Origin: Azohydromonas lata NBRC 102462
Lineage (GTDB): Bacteria > Pseudomonadota > Gammaproteobacteria > Burkholderiales > Burkholderiaceae_C
Reading direction: 5' to 3'
Length of the DNA: 64,000 nucleotides
Assembly (NCBI RefSeq): GCF_001571085.1
Contig: NZ_BCTC01000002.1
Span: 1 to 64,000 of the forward strand
Position 1 is the stretch's first letter. Every line of letters begins with the position of its first letter. The position numbers and the translations under genes were made by a program. Positions 9,804-21,739 of this stretch are shown here, piece after piece. A model generated the notes under the pieces. The model saw only the letters and a program-made list of their open reading frames with translations. It was not told the DNA's origin and ran no database searches.

Positions 9804-10997
9804 ATGAATGTTCTCCGCTTCTCCGATCTCGTCGCACAGGGCCAGGTGGCCGGGCGGCGTGTCTTCATCCGGGCCGATCTCAACGTGCCCCAGGACGATT
9901 CCGGCCGCATCACCGAGGACACGCGCATCCGCGCCTCCGTTCCGTGCATCCGCATGGCGCTAGACGCCGGCGCGGCCGTGATGGTGACCTCGCACCTGGG
10001 CCGTCCCACGGAGGGCGAGTTCAAGCTTGAGGACTCGCTGGCCCCGGTGGCGCAGCGCATGTCGGAGCTGCTGGGCCGCGAAGTACCGCTGGTGAGCAAC
10101 TGGGTCGATGGCGTGCAGGTCGCGCCGGGCCAGGTGGTGCTGCTGGAGAACTGCCGCCTCAACAAGGGCGAGAAGAAGAACAACGAAGCGCTGGCCCGCA
10201 AGATGGCGCAGCTGTGCGACGTCTTCGTCCATGACGCTTTCGGCACCGCGCACCGCGCCGAGGCCAGCACCTACGGCATCGCGCAGTTCGCGCCCGTGGC
10301 TTGCGCTGGCCCGCTGCTGGCCGCCGAGATCGACGCCATCTCCAAGGCGCTGGCCCAACCCAAGCGCCCGCTGCTGGCCATCGTGGCCGGCTCCAAGGTG
10401 AGCACCAAGCTCACCATCCTCAAGGCGCTGTCGGCCAAGGTGGACGGCCTCATCGTCGGCGGCGGCATCGCCAACACCTTCATGCTGGCCGCGGGCCTGC
10501 CCATTGGCCTGAGCCTGGCCGAGCCGGACCTCTTGGAAGAGGCCAAGGCCGTGATCGAGGCCATGAAGGCCCGCGGCGCCGAGGTGCCCATTCCCGAGGA
10601 CGTGGTCACCGCCAAGCGCTTTGCCGCCGACGCGCCGGCCAGCGTCAAGGCCGCCAACGAGGTGGAGGCTGACGACCTGATCCTGGACATCGGTCCCAAG
10701 ACCGCCGCCAAGCTCGCCGCGCAGCTCAAGGCTGCGGGCACCATCGTCTGGAACGGCCCAGTGGGCGTGTTCGAGTTCGATGCCTTCGCCAAGGGCACCG
10801 AGACGCTGGCGCGCGCCATCGCCGAGAGCCCGGCTTTCAGCATCGCCGGCGGCGGCGACACCTTGGCCGCCATCGCCAAGTACGGCATCGAGGGCGACGT
10901 GGGCTACATCTCCACGGGCGGCGGTGCCTTCCTGGAAGTGCTGGAGGGCAAGACCCTGCCGGCCTTCGAAATTCTCTCGCGCCGCGCCGCGGGCTGA
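9804..10997 (+). CDS. pgk: Phosphoglycerate kinase
   Basis: Glycolytic and gluconeogenic enzyme that converts 1,3-bisphosphoglycerate and ADP to 3-phosphoglycerate and ATP. The 397-aa protein contains the N-terminal signature [10 protein letters not shown], the substrate-loop SHLGRP and the C-terminal nucleotide-site GGGDTLAA. The ATG beginning MNVLRFSDL is the family start; the open frame upstream is a shadow of azlD. It heads the carbon-metabolism block pgk-maeB-pyk-fba, and a terminator separates it from maeB. Confidence 0.97.
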   Translation: MNVLRFSDLVAQGQVAGRRVFIRADLNVPQDDSGRITEDTRIRASVPCIRMALDAGAAVMVTSHLGRPTEGEFKLEDSLAPVAQRMSELLGREVPLVSNWVDGVQVAPGQVVLLENCRLNKGEKKNNEALARKMAQLCDVFVHDAFGTAHRAEASTYGIAQFAPVACAGPLLAAEIDAISKALAQPKRPLLAIVAGSKVSTKLTILKALSAKVDGLIVGGGIANTFMLAAGLPIGLSLAEPDLLEEAKAVIEAMKARGAEVPIPEDVVTAKRFAADAPASVKAANEVEADDLILDIGPKTAAKLAAQLKAAGTIVWNGPVGVFEFDAFAKGTETLARAIAESPAFSIAGGGDTLAAIAKYGIEGDVGYISTGGGAFLEVLEGKTLPAFEILSRRAAG

Positions 10998-11018
10998 TCG
11001 CTGCTCAGCGTCCTTGGC

Positions 11019-11049
11019 AAACCCGGCACCCGAGCGGCGCCGGGTTTTT
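11019..11049 (+). terminator. Terminator after pgk
   Basis: Stem ACCCGGC / GCCGGGT with a run of five T follows the pgk stop by about 25 nt. Confidence 0.8.
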
Positions 11050-11179
11050 GCTCCTAGCTTCCAGTTTCCATCGCACTGACCATGCCGGCACGGGTGCCGC
11101 GAGAGCACCCGGCCGGCTCAGCCGTCGGCGTTGCCGGCACCTTACTCCGACCTGACACACCCCCCGCAGGAAGAGCACC

Positions 11180-13492
<2,313 letters not shown>

Positions 13493-13550
13493 GGCCCGTC
13501 CCACCCGCCGGGCAGCGCGAGCCGCCCGTGACGGCTTGAGGAAGAAGGAC

Positions 13551-13591
13551 AAGCGGCGGCGCCGATAATGCGCCGCCGCTTTTTCTTTTTT
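13551..13591 (+). terminator. Terminator after maeB
   Basis: Perfect 12-bp stem (13551-13562 with 13570-13581) followed by a long T-rich tract. The seven-base loop completes the sequence GATAATG, which resembles the -10 boxes of this window, so the element may overlap the pyk promoter. Confidence 0.88.
13564..13569 (+). promoter_or_regulatory. GATAAT -10-like box in the maeB terminator loop
   Basis: GATAAT lies 70 nt before the pyk start and is located in the loop of the maeB terminator hairpin. It matches the -10-like boxes before tsaB and glmU. The role as a pyk promoter is inferred from position only. Confidence 0.35.
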
Positions 13592-13638
13592 CAGACCCTT
13601 CCCGCTTTCCCCCGTCAAACCCCTCTCTCGGAGACTGC

Positions 13639-15069
13639 ATGTCGCGCCAGACCAAGATCGTCGCCACCCTGGGCCCCGCTTCCTCATCGCCGGAAACGCT
13701 GGAGAACCTGATTCGTGCCGGCGTGGACGTGGTGCGGCTGAACTTCTCGCACGGCACCGCGCAGGACCACATCGACCGCGCGGCCATGGTGCGCACCGCA
13801 GCCGAGCGCGCGGGCAAGTCGGTGGCCATCATGGCCGACCTGCAGGGGCCCAAGATCCGCGTGGGCAAGTTCGAGAACGGCCGCGTGATGCTGGAAGCCG
13901 GCCAGCCCTTCGTCCTGGACGCGGCGTTCAAGGAGCCCGGCAACGTCGAGCGCGTGGGCCTGGACTACAAGGAGCTGCCGCGTGACGTGAAGCCCGGCGA
14001 CGTGCTGCTGCTCAACGACGGCCTGATCGTCCTCACCGTGGACCGCGTGCAGGGCGAGGCCGTGCACACGCTGGTCAAGATCGGCGGCGAGCTCTCCAAC
14101 AACAAGGGCATCAACAAGCAGGGCGGCGGGCTGACCGCGCCCGCGCTCACGGCCAAGGACATGGAAGACATCCGCACGGCGATGAGCTTCCAGTGCGAGT
14201 ACCTGGCGGTGAGCTTTCCCAAGAACGCCACGGACATGGAAATGGCGCGCCAGCTCGCCAACGTGGCCGGCGAGCCCTGGCGCCACAAGCCGGGCATGAT
14301 CGCCAAGATCGAGCGCAGCGAAGCCATTCCGCAGCTCGAGGCCATCCTGCGCGCCAGCGACGGCATCATGGTTGCGCGCGGCGACCTGGCGGTGGAGGTG
14401 GGCAACGCCGCCGTGCCGGCGCTGCAGAAGAAGATGATCAAGATGGCGCGCGCCATGGACAGGCTCACCATCACCGCCACGCAGATGATGGAGAGCATGA
14501 TCGTCAACCCGGTGCCCACCCGCGCCGAGGTGAGCGACGTGGCCAACGCCGTGCTCGACGGCACCGACGCCGTGATGCTCAGCGCCGAGACCGCCGCGGG
14601 CCGCTACCCGGTGGAAACCGTGGCCTATATGGCCGCCATCTGCGTGGAGGCCGAGCGCGCCGAGGACTCGAAGCTGGACGGCGACTTCTCCAACCGCCGC
14701 TACGCCCGCATCGACCAGAGCATCGCCATGGGCGCGCTCTTCACCGCACACCACCTGGGCTGCAAGGCCATCCTGGCGCTCACGGAGAGCGGCTCCACCG
14801 CGCTGTGGATGAGCCGCCACCGCATCCATACGCCCATCTACGGCCTGACCTCGCAACCGCTGACGCAGCGCCGCATGGCGCTCTACCGCAACGTGCAGCC
14901 CATGCTCATGCCGCGCCTGAACGACCGCGACGAGGCGCTCAGGCAGGCCGAGGCGCTGCTGGTGGCACGCGGCGTGCTCATGCCGGGCGACACCTACGCC
15001 ATCACCTGCGGCGAGCCCATGGGCCACCCCGGCGGCACCAACATGCTCAAGGTCATGGAAGTGCGCTGA
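13639..15069 (+). CDS. pyk: Pyruvate kinase
   Basis: Catalyses phosphoenolpyruvate plus ADP to pyruvate plus ATP. The 476-aa protein begins with the family TKIVATLGPAS, carries VRLNFSHG, the catalytic-Lys region GMIAKIERSEA and the signature TITATQMMESM, followed by the C-terminal regulatory domain. It has its own leader with CGGAG before the ATG and is followed by a 206-nt gap before fba. Confidence 0.97.
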   Translation: MSRQTKIVATLGPASSSPETLENLIRAGVDVVRLNFSHGTAQDHIDRAAMVRTAAERAGKSVAIMADLQGPKIRVGKFENGRVMLEAGQPFVLDAAFKEPGNVERVGLDYKELPRDVKPGDVLLLNDGLIVLTVDRVQGEAVHTLVKIGGELSNNKGINKQGGGLTAPALTAKDMEDIRTAMSFQCEYLAVSFPKNATDMEMARQLANVAGEPWRHKPGMIAKIERSEAIPQLEAILRASDGIMVARGDLAVEVGNAAVPALQKKMIKMARAMDRLTITATQMMESMIVNPVPTRAEVSDVANAVLDGTDAVMLSAETAAGRYPVETVAYMAAICVEAERAEDSKLDGDFSNRRYARIDQSIAMGALFTAHHLGCKAILALTESGSTALWMSRHRIHTPIYGLTSQPLTQRRMALYRNVQPMLMPRLNDRDEALRQAEALLVARGVLMPGDTYAITCGEPMGHPGGTNMLKVMEVR

Positions 15070-15153
15070 GGCGCCTGGCCGGATGCGCGCCTGGCCACGC
15101 CGGGCGCCGTGTCAAACGGCGTGCCCATGCACCGCGCTTGACGTGCATCGATC

Positions 15154-15172
15154 CGCCCGCTTTGGGCGGGCG
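15154..15172. other. Hairpin in the pyk-fba gap
   Basis: Perfect 7-bp stem CGCCCGC / GCGGGCG with a TTTGG loop, about 85 nt after pyk. There is no T run, so it is either a weak pyk terminator or a 3'-end stability element. It precedes the TAAAAT box assigned to fba. Confidence 0.4.
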
Positions 15173-15203
15173 ACCCGTAAGCGGACCGCTGGGGGTGCGT
15201 CGG

Positions 15204-15209
15204 TAAAAT
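15204..15209 (+). promoter_or_regulatory. TAAAAT -10-like box upstream of fba
   Basis: TAAAAT in a short AT-rich stretch 67 nt before the fba start. The 206-nt pyk-fba gap contains only this, the hairpin at 15154 and a CCGGGGA Shine-Dalgarno-like run near the start. No good -35 at the right spacing. Confidence 0.4.
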
Positions 15210-15275
15210 TCAAAATTCGCGGCCGGCAAGGGCCGTTTTGCAGATTTTTTTAACACCTCCCCGGGGACTTTCACC

Positions 15276-16340
15276 ATGCCTCTCGTCTCGATGCGCCAGC
15301 TGCTGGACCATGCCGCCGAAAACGGCTACGGCATTCCGGCCTTCAACGTCAACAACCTGGAGCAGGTGCAAGCCGTGATGGAAGCCGCCAAGGAAACCGG
15401 CGCGCCGGTGATCCTCCAGGCCAGCGCCGGTGCCCGCAAGTACGCCGGCGGCAGCTTCATCAAGCACCTCATCCAGGCCGCCGTCGAGGCCTATCCCGAG
15501 ATTCCGCTGGTGATGCACCAGGACCACGGCCAAAGCCCCGCCATCTGCGGCGGCGCCATCGACCTGGGCTTTGGCTCGGTGATGATGGACGGCTCGCTGA
15601 TGGAGGACGGCAAGACGCCTTCCAGCTACGAGTACAACGTGGACGTCACCCGCAAGGTGGTCGAGATGGCCCACAAGGTGGGCGTGACCGTCGAGGGCGA
15701 GCTGGGCTGCCTGGGTTCGCTGGAAACCGGCGAAGCCGGTGAAGAGGACGGCATCGGCGCCGTCGGCAAGCTGGACCACGCCGCGCTGCTGACCGACCCC
15801 GAGCAGGCCGCCGACTTCGTCAAGCAGACGCAACTGGACGCGCTGGCCATTGCCATCGGCACCAGCCACGGCGCCTACAAGTTCACCCGCAAGCCCACGG
15901 GCGACATCCTGGCCATCTCGCGTGTGAAGGAAATCCACGCCCGCATCCCCAACACCCACCTGGTGATGCACGGCTCCTCCTCCGTGCCGCAAGACCTGCT
16001 GGCCATCATCAACCAGTACGGCGGCAAGATGAAGGAGACCTACGGCGTGCCCGTCGAGGAGATCCAGGAAGCCATCAAGTTCGGCGTGCGCAAGATCAAC
16101 ATCGACACCGACATCCGCCTGGCCATGACGGGCGCGGTGCGCAAGTTCCTGGCCGAGAACCCCGACAAGTTCGACATGCGCGAGTGGATGAAGCCCGCCC
16201 GCGAGGCCGCCAAGCAGGTCTGCAAGCAGCGCTACATCGAATTCGGCTGCGAAGGCCAGGCCGGCAAGATCAAGCCGCTGTCGCTGGAGCAGATCGCCCA
16301 GGCTTACACCAGCGGCGCGCTGGCCCAGGTGGTGCAGTAA
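15276..16340 (+). CDS. fba: Class II fructose-bisphosphate aldolase
   Basis: Zinc-dependent aldolase interconverting fructose-1,6-bisphosphate and the two triose phosphates. The 354-aa sequence shows the metal-binding and catalytic region HQDHGQS, the [17 protein letters not shown] block and [10 protein letters not shown], typical of the Calvin-cycle-like (CbbA) class II subtype found in betaproteobacteria. No other Calvin-cycle gene is present, so a glycolytic or gluconeogenic role beside pgk and pyk is more likely. Confidence 0.96.
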   Translation: MPLVSMRQLLDHAAENGYGIPAFNVNNLEQVQAVMEAAKETGAPVILQASAGARKYAGGSFIKHLIQAAVEAYPEIPLVMHQDHGQSPAICGGAIDLGFGSVMMDGSLMEDGKTPSSYEYNVDVTRKVVEMAHKVGVTVEGELGCLGSLETGEAGEEDGIGAVGKLDHAALLTDPEQAADFVKQTQLDALAIAIGTSHGAYKFTRKPTGDILAISRVKEIHARIPNTHLVMHGSSSVPQDLLAIINQYGGKMKETYGVPVEEIQEAIKFGVRKINIDTDIRLAMTGAVRKFLAENPDKFDMREWMKPAREAAKQVCKQRYIEFGCEGQAGKIKPLSLEQIAQAYTSGALAQVVQ

Positions 16341-16390
16341 TAAGTCACGCACTGCTTGCGCGGGCTGACGAGTCCGCGCCCAAGCTCCAA

Positions 16391-16415
16391 AGGCCCGCCT
16401 CGGCGGGCCTTTTTG
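16391..16415 (+). terminator. Terminator after fba
   Basis: AGGCCCGCC / GGCGGGCCT stem with a two-base loop followed by TTTTT, located 50 nt after fba and just before the purC promoter-like box. Confidence 0.85.
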
Positions 16416-16422
16416 CTGCTTC

Positions 16423-16428
16423 TACAAT
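16423..16428 (+). promoter_or_regulatory. TACAAT -10-like box upstream of purC
   Basis: TACAATCG lies 40 nt before the purC start, directly after the fba terminator. Same type as the boxes before yajC, pgk and purE. Confidence 0.45.
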
Positions 16429-16467
16429 CGCCGCCTCATTTTTGAAGCACCGCCGATCCGGACCGCC

Positions 16468-17376
16468 ATGACCTCTGCACTGCTCGAGAGCTCCATCACC
16501 TCCCTGCCGCTGCTGGCGCGCGGCAAGGTGCGCGACAACTACGCCGTGGGCGCCGACCGCCTGCTGATGGTGGCCAGCGACCGGCTTTCGGCCTTCGACG
16601 TGGTGATGGGCGAGCCCATTCCGGGCAAGGGCGAGCTGCTGACGCAGATGGCGATGTTCTGGTTCCAGCGCCTGGGCCACGTCGTTCCCAACCACCTCAC
16701 GGGCGAAGACCCGGAGTCCGTCGTGACCGAGGCCGAGCGCGCCCAAGTGCGCGGCCGCTCCATGCTCGTCAAGCGCCTGAAGCCCCTGCCGGTGGAAGCC
16801 GTAGTGCGCGGCTACCTGGCCGGCAGCGGCTGGAAGGAATACCAGCAGGACGGCCGCGTCTGCGGCGTGCAGTTGCCCGCGGGCCTGCACAACGCGGCCA
16901 AGCTGCCTGAGCCCATCTTCACGCCCGCCACCAAGGCCGAGATGGGCGAGCACGACGAGAACATCAGCTTCGAGCGCATGGTGGAGATCGTCGGCAAGGA
17001 GCTGGCCGAGCAGGTGCGCGAGGTGTCCATCCGCCTGTACCGCGAGGCCGCGGACTACGCGCTGACCAAGGGCATCATCATTGCCGACACCAAGTTCGAG
17101 TTCGGCCTGGACGAGGCCGGGCAGCTCACGCTCATGGACGAGGTGCTCACCCCCGACTCCTCGCGCTACTGGCCCGTGGAGAGCTACGCCGATGCCGTGG
17201 CCCGCGGCGACAACCCGCCCAGCTACGACAAGCAGTTCGTCCGCGACTGGCTGGAAGCCGCGCAGGTGGACGGCAAGCCCTGGGGCAAGCAGGCTCCCGC
17301 GCCCGCGCTGCCGGCCGAGGTGGTGGAGAACACCGCCGCCAAGTACCGCGAGGCCCTGCAGCGGCTCACGGCCTGA
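16468..17376 (+). CDS. purC: SAICAR synthetase (PurC)
   Basis: ATP-dependent step of purine synthesis joining aspartate to carboxyaminoimidazole ribotide. The 302-aa protein carries GKVRDNY near the N-terminus, the family signature around [12 protein letters not shown], and IADTKFEFG with [14 protein letters not shown]. In many relatives purC is followed directly by purE-purK; here a chemoreceptor gene and an opposite-strand thioredoxin-like gene stand between them. Confidence 0.97.
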   Translation: MTSALLESSITSLPLLARGKVRDNYAVGADRLLMVASDRLSAFDVVMGEPIPGKGELLTQMAMFWFQRLGHVVPNHLTGEDPESVVTEAERAQVRGRSMLVKRLKPLPVEAVVRGYLAGSGWKEYQQDGRVCGVQLPAGLHNAAKLPEPIFTPATKAEMGEHDENISFERMVEIVGKELAEQVREVSIRLYREAADYALTKGIIIADTKFEFGLDEAGQLTLMDEVLTPDSSRYWPVESYADAVARGDNPPSYDKQFVRDWLEAAQVDGKPWGKQAPAPALPAEVVENTAAKYREALQRLTA

Positions 17377-17531
17377 GCTTCACGCCACTGCGCGCGGCCA
17401 TGGCCGTGCATTACGTCACTGGGCCTGCGTGTAAACCCGGATGAAACGGGTGTGCCGTAGGCACGATGTGACGTGCAGGATTTGAAGCAGTAACGCGCGC
17501 TCTGCAGAGGCGCCGTGGAGGAGAGGTACCC

Positions 17532-18902
17532 ATGCTCAGACTTTTTCGCCGTTCAGACGGCAGCGGCGCCACCGAACGGGTCGATGCCGGCGTGGAAGCG
17601 GCCACGCCCACGGCAACTTCCGATGCCGTGGCCGTCGTGCGGGCGATGTCTGCGCAGGCGTCCAACGTCGGCCGTGACGCCGCGGAAGTGCGCGGTGTCA
17701 TGGAAGACGCGCAAAAGATCGTCCACGCCCAGGGCCTGGCCATGCAGCAGGTCGCCAGGCAGCTCGAAGAGGTGCACACCGCGCAGGGCTCCATCGCCAA
17801 CGTGACGCTGGAGACGCTGCAGGCCGTGGCCCATGCGCGCGAGGCGCTGCAGTCCGTCAGCCGCGAGGTGCAGGGCATCATGCAGACGCTGCACCAAGTG
17901 GCGGATGCGGCCGGGCAGATCACGCAGATCGCACTGCAGACACGGCTGGTGGCCTTCAACGCCTCGGTCGAGGCCAAGCGCGCGGGCGACGCGGGGCGGG
18001 GCTTCGGCGTGGTGGCTGACGCGGTGAAGGATCTGGCCGGCAAGGTCGAGACCACCTCCAAGGCCATCATGAGCACCGTGGGCCAGCTCGACGAGCGCAT
18101 CGAGAACTTCAGCCGCGACCTGCGCTTCGACGAGACAGCCGATGTGCGCTCGCGCAGCGCCGTGCACAAGGCCTTCAGCAGCGTGGAGCAGGACGTGGAG
18201 CGCATCAGCCAGGCCGCGGACCAGAGCCGCAACATCTGCGCCCGGCTCAACGAGAACGCCCAGGAGCTCGGCAGCGAGGTGCAGCAGGCCAGCGCCAAAC
18301 TCAACGGCGCGCTCGCTTGCAGCGAACGCTTCCTCAAGGTGTCCGAGGCCATGATCGAGCAGGTCGCGGGCTTCGGCATAGAGACCGACGACACGCCCTT
18401 CATCCAGGCCGCGCAGCAGGCCGCGCAGCAGATCTCCACGCTGCTGGAGAACGCCGTGCGCAGCGGTGCCATCCGCCAGGCCGACCTGTTCGACGATCAG
18501 TACCGCGCCATCCCCCACACCAACCCGGCGCAGCACCTCACGCGCTTCGTGGAGCTGGCCGACCGCCTGTTCCCGCAGGTGCAGGAGCGCATGCTGGGCA
18601 TGTCGCCGCGGGTGAGCTACTGCATCGCCGTGGACCGCAACGGCTACTGCGCGATGCACAACAAGAAGTACTCGCAGCCCCAGCGCGGCAACGTGGCCTG
18701 GGACACGGCCAACAGCCGCTACCGCCGCATCTTCAACGACCGCACGGGCCTGGCTTCGGCACGCAACCAGCGGCCCTTCCTGCTGCAGACCTACCGCCGC
18801 GACATGGGCGGCGGCCAGCATGTGCTGCTCAAGGAGGCGTCGGCGCCCATCGTCGTGGGCGGCCGCCACTGGGGCGGGCTGCGCATAGGCTTCAGCTTCT
18901 GA
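17532..18902 (+). CDS. Soluble chemoreceptor-like signalling protein
   Basis: 456-aa cytoplasmic protein with no membrane segment. Residues about 45-310 form a long coiled coil containing the methyl-accepting hairpin tip at 130-170 ([19 protein letters not shown], then [11 protein letters not shown]), so it probably interacts with CheW and CheA. The C-terminal 120 residues ([19 protein letters not shown] ... [12 protein letters not shown]) resemble the sensor region found in membrane chemoreceptors of this bacterial group, here placed at the C-terminus. The ligand is unknown. A strong GAGGAGAG Shine-Dalgarno precedes the ATG; no other chemotaxis genes are nearby. Confidence 0.82.
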   Translation: MLRLFRRSDGSGATERVDAGVEAATPTATSDAVAVVRAMSAQASNVGRDAAEVRGVMEDAQKIVHAQGLAMQQVARQLEEVHTAQGSIANVTLETLQAVAHAREALQSVSREVQGIMQTLHQVADAAGQITQIALQTRLVAFNASVEAKRAGDAGRGFGVVADAVKDLAGKVETTSKAIMSTVGQLDERIENFSRDLRFDETADVRSRSAVHKAFSSVEQDVERISQAADQSRNICARLNENAQELGSEVQQASAKLNGALACSERFLKVSEAMIEQVAGFGIETDDTPFIQAAQQAAQQISTLLENAVRSGAIRQADLFDDQYRAIPHTNPAQHLTRFVELADRLFPQVQERMLGMSPRVSYCIAVDRNGYCAMHNKKYSQPQRGNVAWDTANSRYRRIFNDRTGLASARNQRPFLLQTYRRDMGGGQHVLLKEASAPIVVGGRHWGGLRIGFSF

Positions 18903-18948
18903 AGCCCGGCGCGCCGCGCGGCGCCGTCTTGACGGGCGCATGAACGAC

Positions 18949-18976
18949 AACGGCCCGCGATCCGCGGGCCGTCGTC
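18949..18976. terminator. Bidirectional terminator-like hairpin
   Basis: CGGCCCGCG-ATC-CGCGGGCCG perfect stem (18951-18971) between two convergent genes. T runs are poor on both sides, but position and symmetry fit shared termination. Confidence 0.6.
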
Positions 18977-19014
18977 ATTGGCGGGCCCGCTTCAGGCGGG
19001 CCGGGGCAGGGCGC

Positions 19015-19959
19015 TCAGAACAGCGCCATGCTGAGCTTGCGGCGGTACTGGTCCACCACCGGGTCGGCCGGCGCCGTGTCGGCCTTGCCGGTGACTTCCA
19101 GCGTGCCTTTCTTGGCCTCGGCGGCGGCGGGCTTGGGGGCGGGCTTGGCCATGAGCTCCAGGATGGCGACGTAGGCCTTGCGCGCGAGCTCGCCGTTCCA
19201 GGCCTTGTCGCGCATGAGGATTTCCAGCAGCTCGTCCATGGCCTGGGTGAAGCGGCCGGCGGCCAAGTGCGTCTGCGCCAGCTCGAAGCGGGCCTCGAAG
19301 TCGCGCTTGTTGGCGGCGATGGCCGCGGCCAGCGCGTCGGCGCCGCGCGCGGTGGCGGCTTTTTCGGAAGCGTCCAGCCAGTGGCCCAGCGCGGCGATGC
19401 GGGCGTCGAACTGGGCCTTGGCCGCCATGGGCTCCCAGGCCTGGCGCGCCAGCGCCACCTGGCCGCGCTGCAGCAGCAGCTTCACCACGTCGCAGCGCAC
19501 GGTGTCGTTGTCTGGGTCGTTGGCGATGGTGGCCAGCAGCCGCTCCAGCGCCGCGCCGGGGTCGCCCTGGGCGGCCAGGGCCTGGGCTTCCTCGTGCTCC
19601 TCCTCGGCCTGCGCTTCCTGGGCGCTGGGCACGTGGCGGTCCAGGAATTCGCGGATCTGCGCCTCGGGCTGCGCGCCCACGAAGCCGTCCACGGGCTGGC
19701 CCTGGACGAAGAGCACGCAAAACGGGATGGAGCGCACGCCAAAGGCCTGGCTGAGCTGGCCGGCGATCTCGGGCTGGTCGTCGCTGTCGAGCTTGGCCAG
19801 CTTGAACCGCCCGGCGTAGGCCACCTCCAGCTTCTCCAGCAGCGGACCCAGCGTGCGGCAGGGTCCGCACCACGGCGCCCAAATGTCCAGCAGCACGGGC
19901 TGGCGCATGGACTCGGCGATGAGTTCCTGTTCGAAGTTCTGGATGGTGATGTCGGTCAT
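19015..19959 (-). CDS. Thioredoxin-TPR chaperedoxin (CnoX/YbbN-like)
   Basis: 314-aa protein with an N-terminal thioredoxin domain carrying the intact WCGPC motif (Cys31, Cys34), followed by TPR-like helical repeats (about 130-280) and an Ala/Lys-rich tail. E. coli CnoX (YbbN) has the same architecture but lacks the active WCGPC; members with it combine redox and chaperone holding activity. The start MTDITIQNFE was chosen as the family N-terminus. It is divergent from purE with about 100 nt between the starts. Confidence 0.88.
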   Translation of the reverse strand: MTDITIQNFEQELIAESMRQPVLLDIWAPWCGPCRTLGPLLEKLEVAYAGRFKLAKLDSDDQPEIAGQLSQAFGVRSIPFCVLFVQGQPVDGFVGAQPEAQIREFLDRHVPSAQEAQAEEEHEEAQALAAQGDPGAALERLLATIANDPDNDTVRCDVVKLLLQRGQVALARQAWEPMAAKAQFDARIAALGHWLDASEKAATARGADALAAAIAANKRDFEARFELAQTHLAAGRFTQAMDELLEILMRDKAWNGELARKAYVAILELMAKPAPKPAAAEAKKGTLEVTGKADTAPADPVVDQYRRKLSMALF

Positions 19960-20016
19960 GTCGTTGGAGAGGCGATGGACAGAGGCGTTGGGCGGCCTTG
20001 GGAAAACGTGCCCGCC

Positions 20017-20022
20017 TACAAT
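20017..20022 (+). promoter_or_regulatory. TACAAT -10-like box upstream of purE
   Basis: TACAATG lies 34 nt before the chosen purE start. Matches the purC element; likely drives purE-purK-sua5. Confidence 0.45.
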
Positions 20023-20055
20023 GCAAGGTTTCCCTGATTTCCCGTGGAGCACGCA

Positions 20056-20553
20056 GTGAATACGGCCCCAGTGACGGTGGGCGTGGTGATGGGGTCCAGC
20101 AGCGACTGGGAAACCATGCAGCACGCCACGCAGATTCTCGCCGAGTTCGGCATCGAGTTCGAAGCCAAGGTGGTCTCCGCCCACCGCATGCCTGACGACA
20201 TGTTCGCCTACGCCGAAAGCGCCGCGGAGCGTGGCCTCAAGGCCATCATCGCGGGCGCGGGCGGTGCGGCGCACCTGCCCGGCATGCTGGCGGCCAAGAC
20301 CACGGTGCCCGTGCTGGGCGTGCCGGTGGCCAGCCGGCACTTGAGCGGCGTGGACTCGCTGCACTCCATCGTCCAGATGCCCAAGGGCATCCCCGTGGCG
20401 ACGTTCGCCATCGGCACGGCCGGCGCGGGCAATGCCGCGCTGTTCGCCGTGGCCATGCTGGCCAACGAAGACCCGGCGCTGCGCGAGAAGCTGCAGGCCT
20501 ACCGCGCGCGCCAGACCGAGGTCGCCCGCGCCATGACGCAGGACCTCAAATGA
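20056..20553 (+). CDS. purE: N5-carboxyaminoimidazole ribonucleotide mutase (PurE)
   Basis: Class I PurE, moving the carboxyl group of N5-CAIR to C4 in purine synthesis. The 165-aa sequence has [11 protein letters not shown], the His of SAHRMPD and the [11 protein letters not shown] loop. The GTG at 20056 is preferred because a GGAG lies six bases upstream; an in-frame GTG at 20044 would add four residues. Its stop overlaps the purK ATG by four bases (ATGA). Confidence 0.95.
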   Translation: MNTAPVTVGVVMGSSSDWETMQHATQILAEFGIEFEAKVVSAHRMPDDMFAYAESAAERGLKAIIAGAGGAAHLPGMLAAKTTVPVLGVPVASRHLSGVDSLHSIVQMPKGIPVATFAIGTAGAGNAALFAVAMLANEDPALREKLQAYRARQTEVARAMTQDLK

Positions 20554-21737
20554 TCCACTCCGCACTGTTGCCCAATGCCCTGGGCGAGGACGGCCGCCCC
20601 GCCACGCTGGGTGTGATGGGCGGCGGCCAGCTCGGCCGCATGTTCGTGCAGTCGGCCCAGGAGATGGGCTTCGTCACCGTGGTGCTGGACCCGGACGTCG
20701 CCAGCCCCGCCGGCGCCGTGGCGCACCACCACATCCGCGCCGGCTACCTCGACGAGCAGGGCCTGGCGCAGCTCATGCAGCGCGCCAGCGCCATCACCAC
20801 CGAGTTCGAGAACGTGCCCGCCGCCGCGCTGCTGACCCTGGGCGGGCAGCGCCCCGTGGCCCCGGCCGCCGACGCCGTGGCCGTGTGCCAGGACCGCGAT
20901 GCCGAGAAGCGCCACTTCCGCGGCTGCGGCGTGCCCTGCGCGCCCTGGGCGCTGCTGGAGACGGCCGAGCAGCTTGCGGCCGTGGCCGATGAGCTGCTGC
21001 CCGGCATCCTGAAAACCGCGCGCATGGGCTACGACGGCAAGGGCCAGATCCGCGTGGCCGACCGCGAGCAGCTCGCTGCGGGTTGGGCCGAGCTGGGCGG
21101 CGTGCCCTGCGTGCTGGAAAAAATGCTGCCGCTGCAGCGCGAGATCAGCGTCATCGTGGCCCGCGCGGCCGACGGCGCGATGGTGAACTTCCCCGTGCAG
21201 CAGAACCTGCACCGCGACGGCATCCTGGCCGTCACGCAGGTGCCCGCGCCTGACGTGCCTGAGGCGCTGCAGCAGCAGGCCGTGCAGTGCGCGCAGTCCG
21301 TGGCGCAGTCGCTGCGCTACGTGGGCGTGCTGTGCGTGGAGTTCTTCGTGCTGCAGGACGGCTCGCTGGTGGCCAACGAGATGGCGCCGCGCCCGCACAA
21401 CTCCGGCCACTACAGCATCGACGCCTGCGACGTCTCGCAGTTCGACCTGCAGGTGCGCACCCTGGCCGGGCTGCCGCTGGTGCAGCCGCGGCTGCACTCC
21501 AGCGCCGTGATGCTCAACCTGTTGGGCGACCTGTGGTTCGACGCGCAGGGCGCCGAGCGCTCGCCGCCCTGGCCGCAGGTGCTGGCGCTGCCCGGCGTGC
21601 AACTGCACCTCTATGGCAAGGCGGCGCCGCGCCCCGGGCGCAAGATGGGCCACCTGACCGTCACGGCCGCCGACGCCGCTACGGCGCGCGACGTGGCGCT
21701 GCAGGCCGCGTCGCTGCTGGGCCTGGCGCCCTTCTGA
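20550..21737 (+). CDS. purK: N5-carboxyaminoimidazole ribonucleotide synthase (PurK)
   Basis: ATP-grasp enzyme that makes N5-CAIR from AIR and bicarbonate for PurE. The 395-aa protein shows the N-terminal [11 protein letters not shown], the ATP-grasp residues around [12 protein letters not shown], and [17 protein letters not shown] in the catalytic core. Translationally coupled to purE; the next gene starts two bases after the stop. Confidence 0.96.
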   Translation: MIHSALLPNALGEDGRPATLGVMGGGQLGRMFVQSAQEMGFVTVVLDPDVASPAGAVAHHHIRAGYLDEQGLAQLMQRASAITTEFENVPAAALLTLGGQRPVAPAADAVAVCQDRDAEKRHFRGCGVPCAPWALLETAEQLAAVADELLPGILKTARMGYDGKGQIRVADREQLAAGWAELGGVPCVLEKMLPLQREISVIVARAADGAMVNFPVQQNLHRDGILAVTQVPAPDVPEALQQQAVQCAQSVAQSLRYVGVLCVEFFVLQDGSLVANEMAPRPHNSGHYSIDACDVSQFDLQVRTLAGLPLVQPRLHSSAVMLNLLGDLWFDAQGAERSPPWPQVLALPGVQLHLYGKAAPRPGRKMGHLTVTAADAATARDVALQAASLLGLAPF

Positions 21738-21739
21738 CC

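Noticed and set aside
19801-19828. Another CTTGAACCG that could be an ECF -35
   Set aside because: It lies inside the thioredoxin-TPR coding region and has no GCAAC at 13-14 nt.
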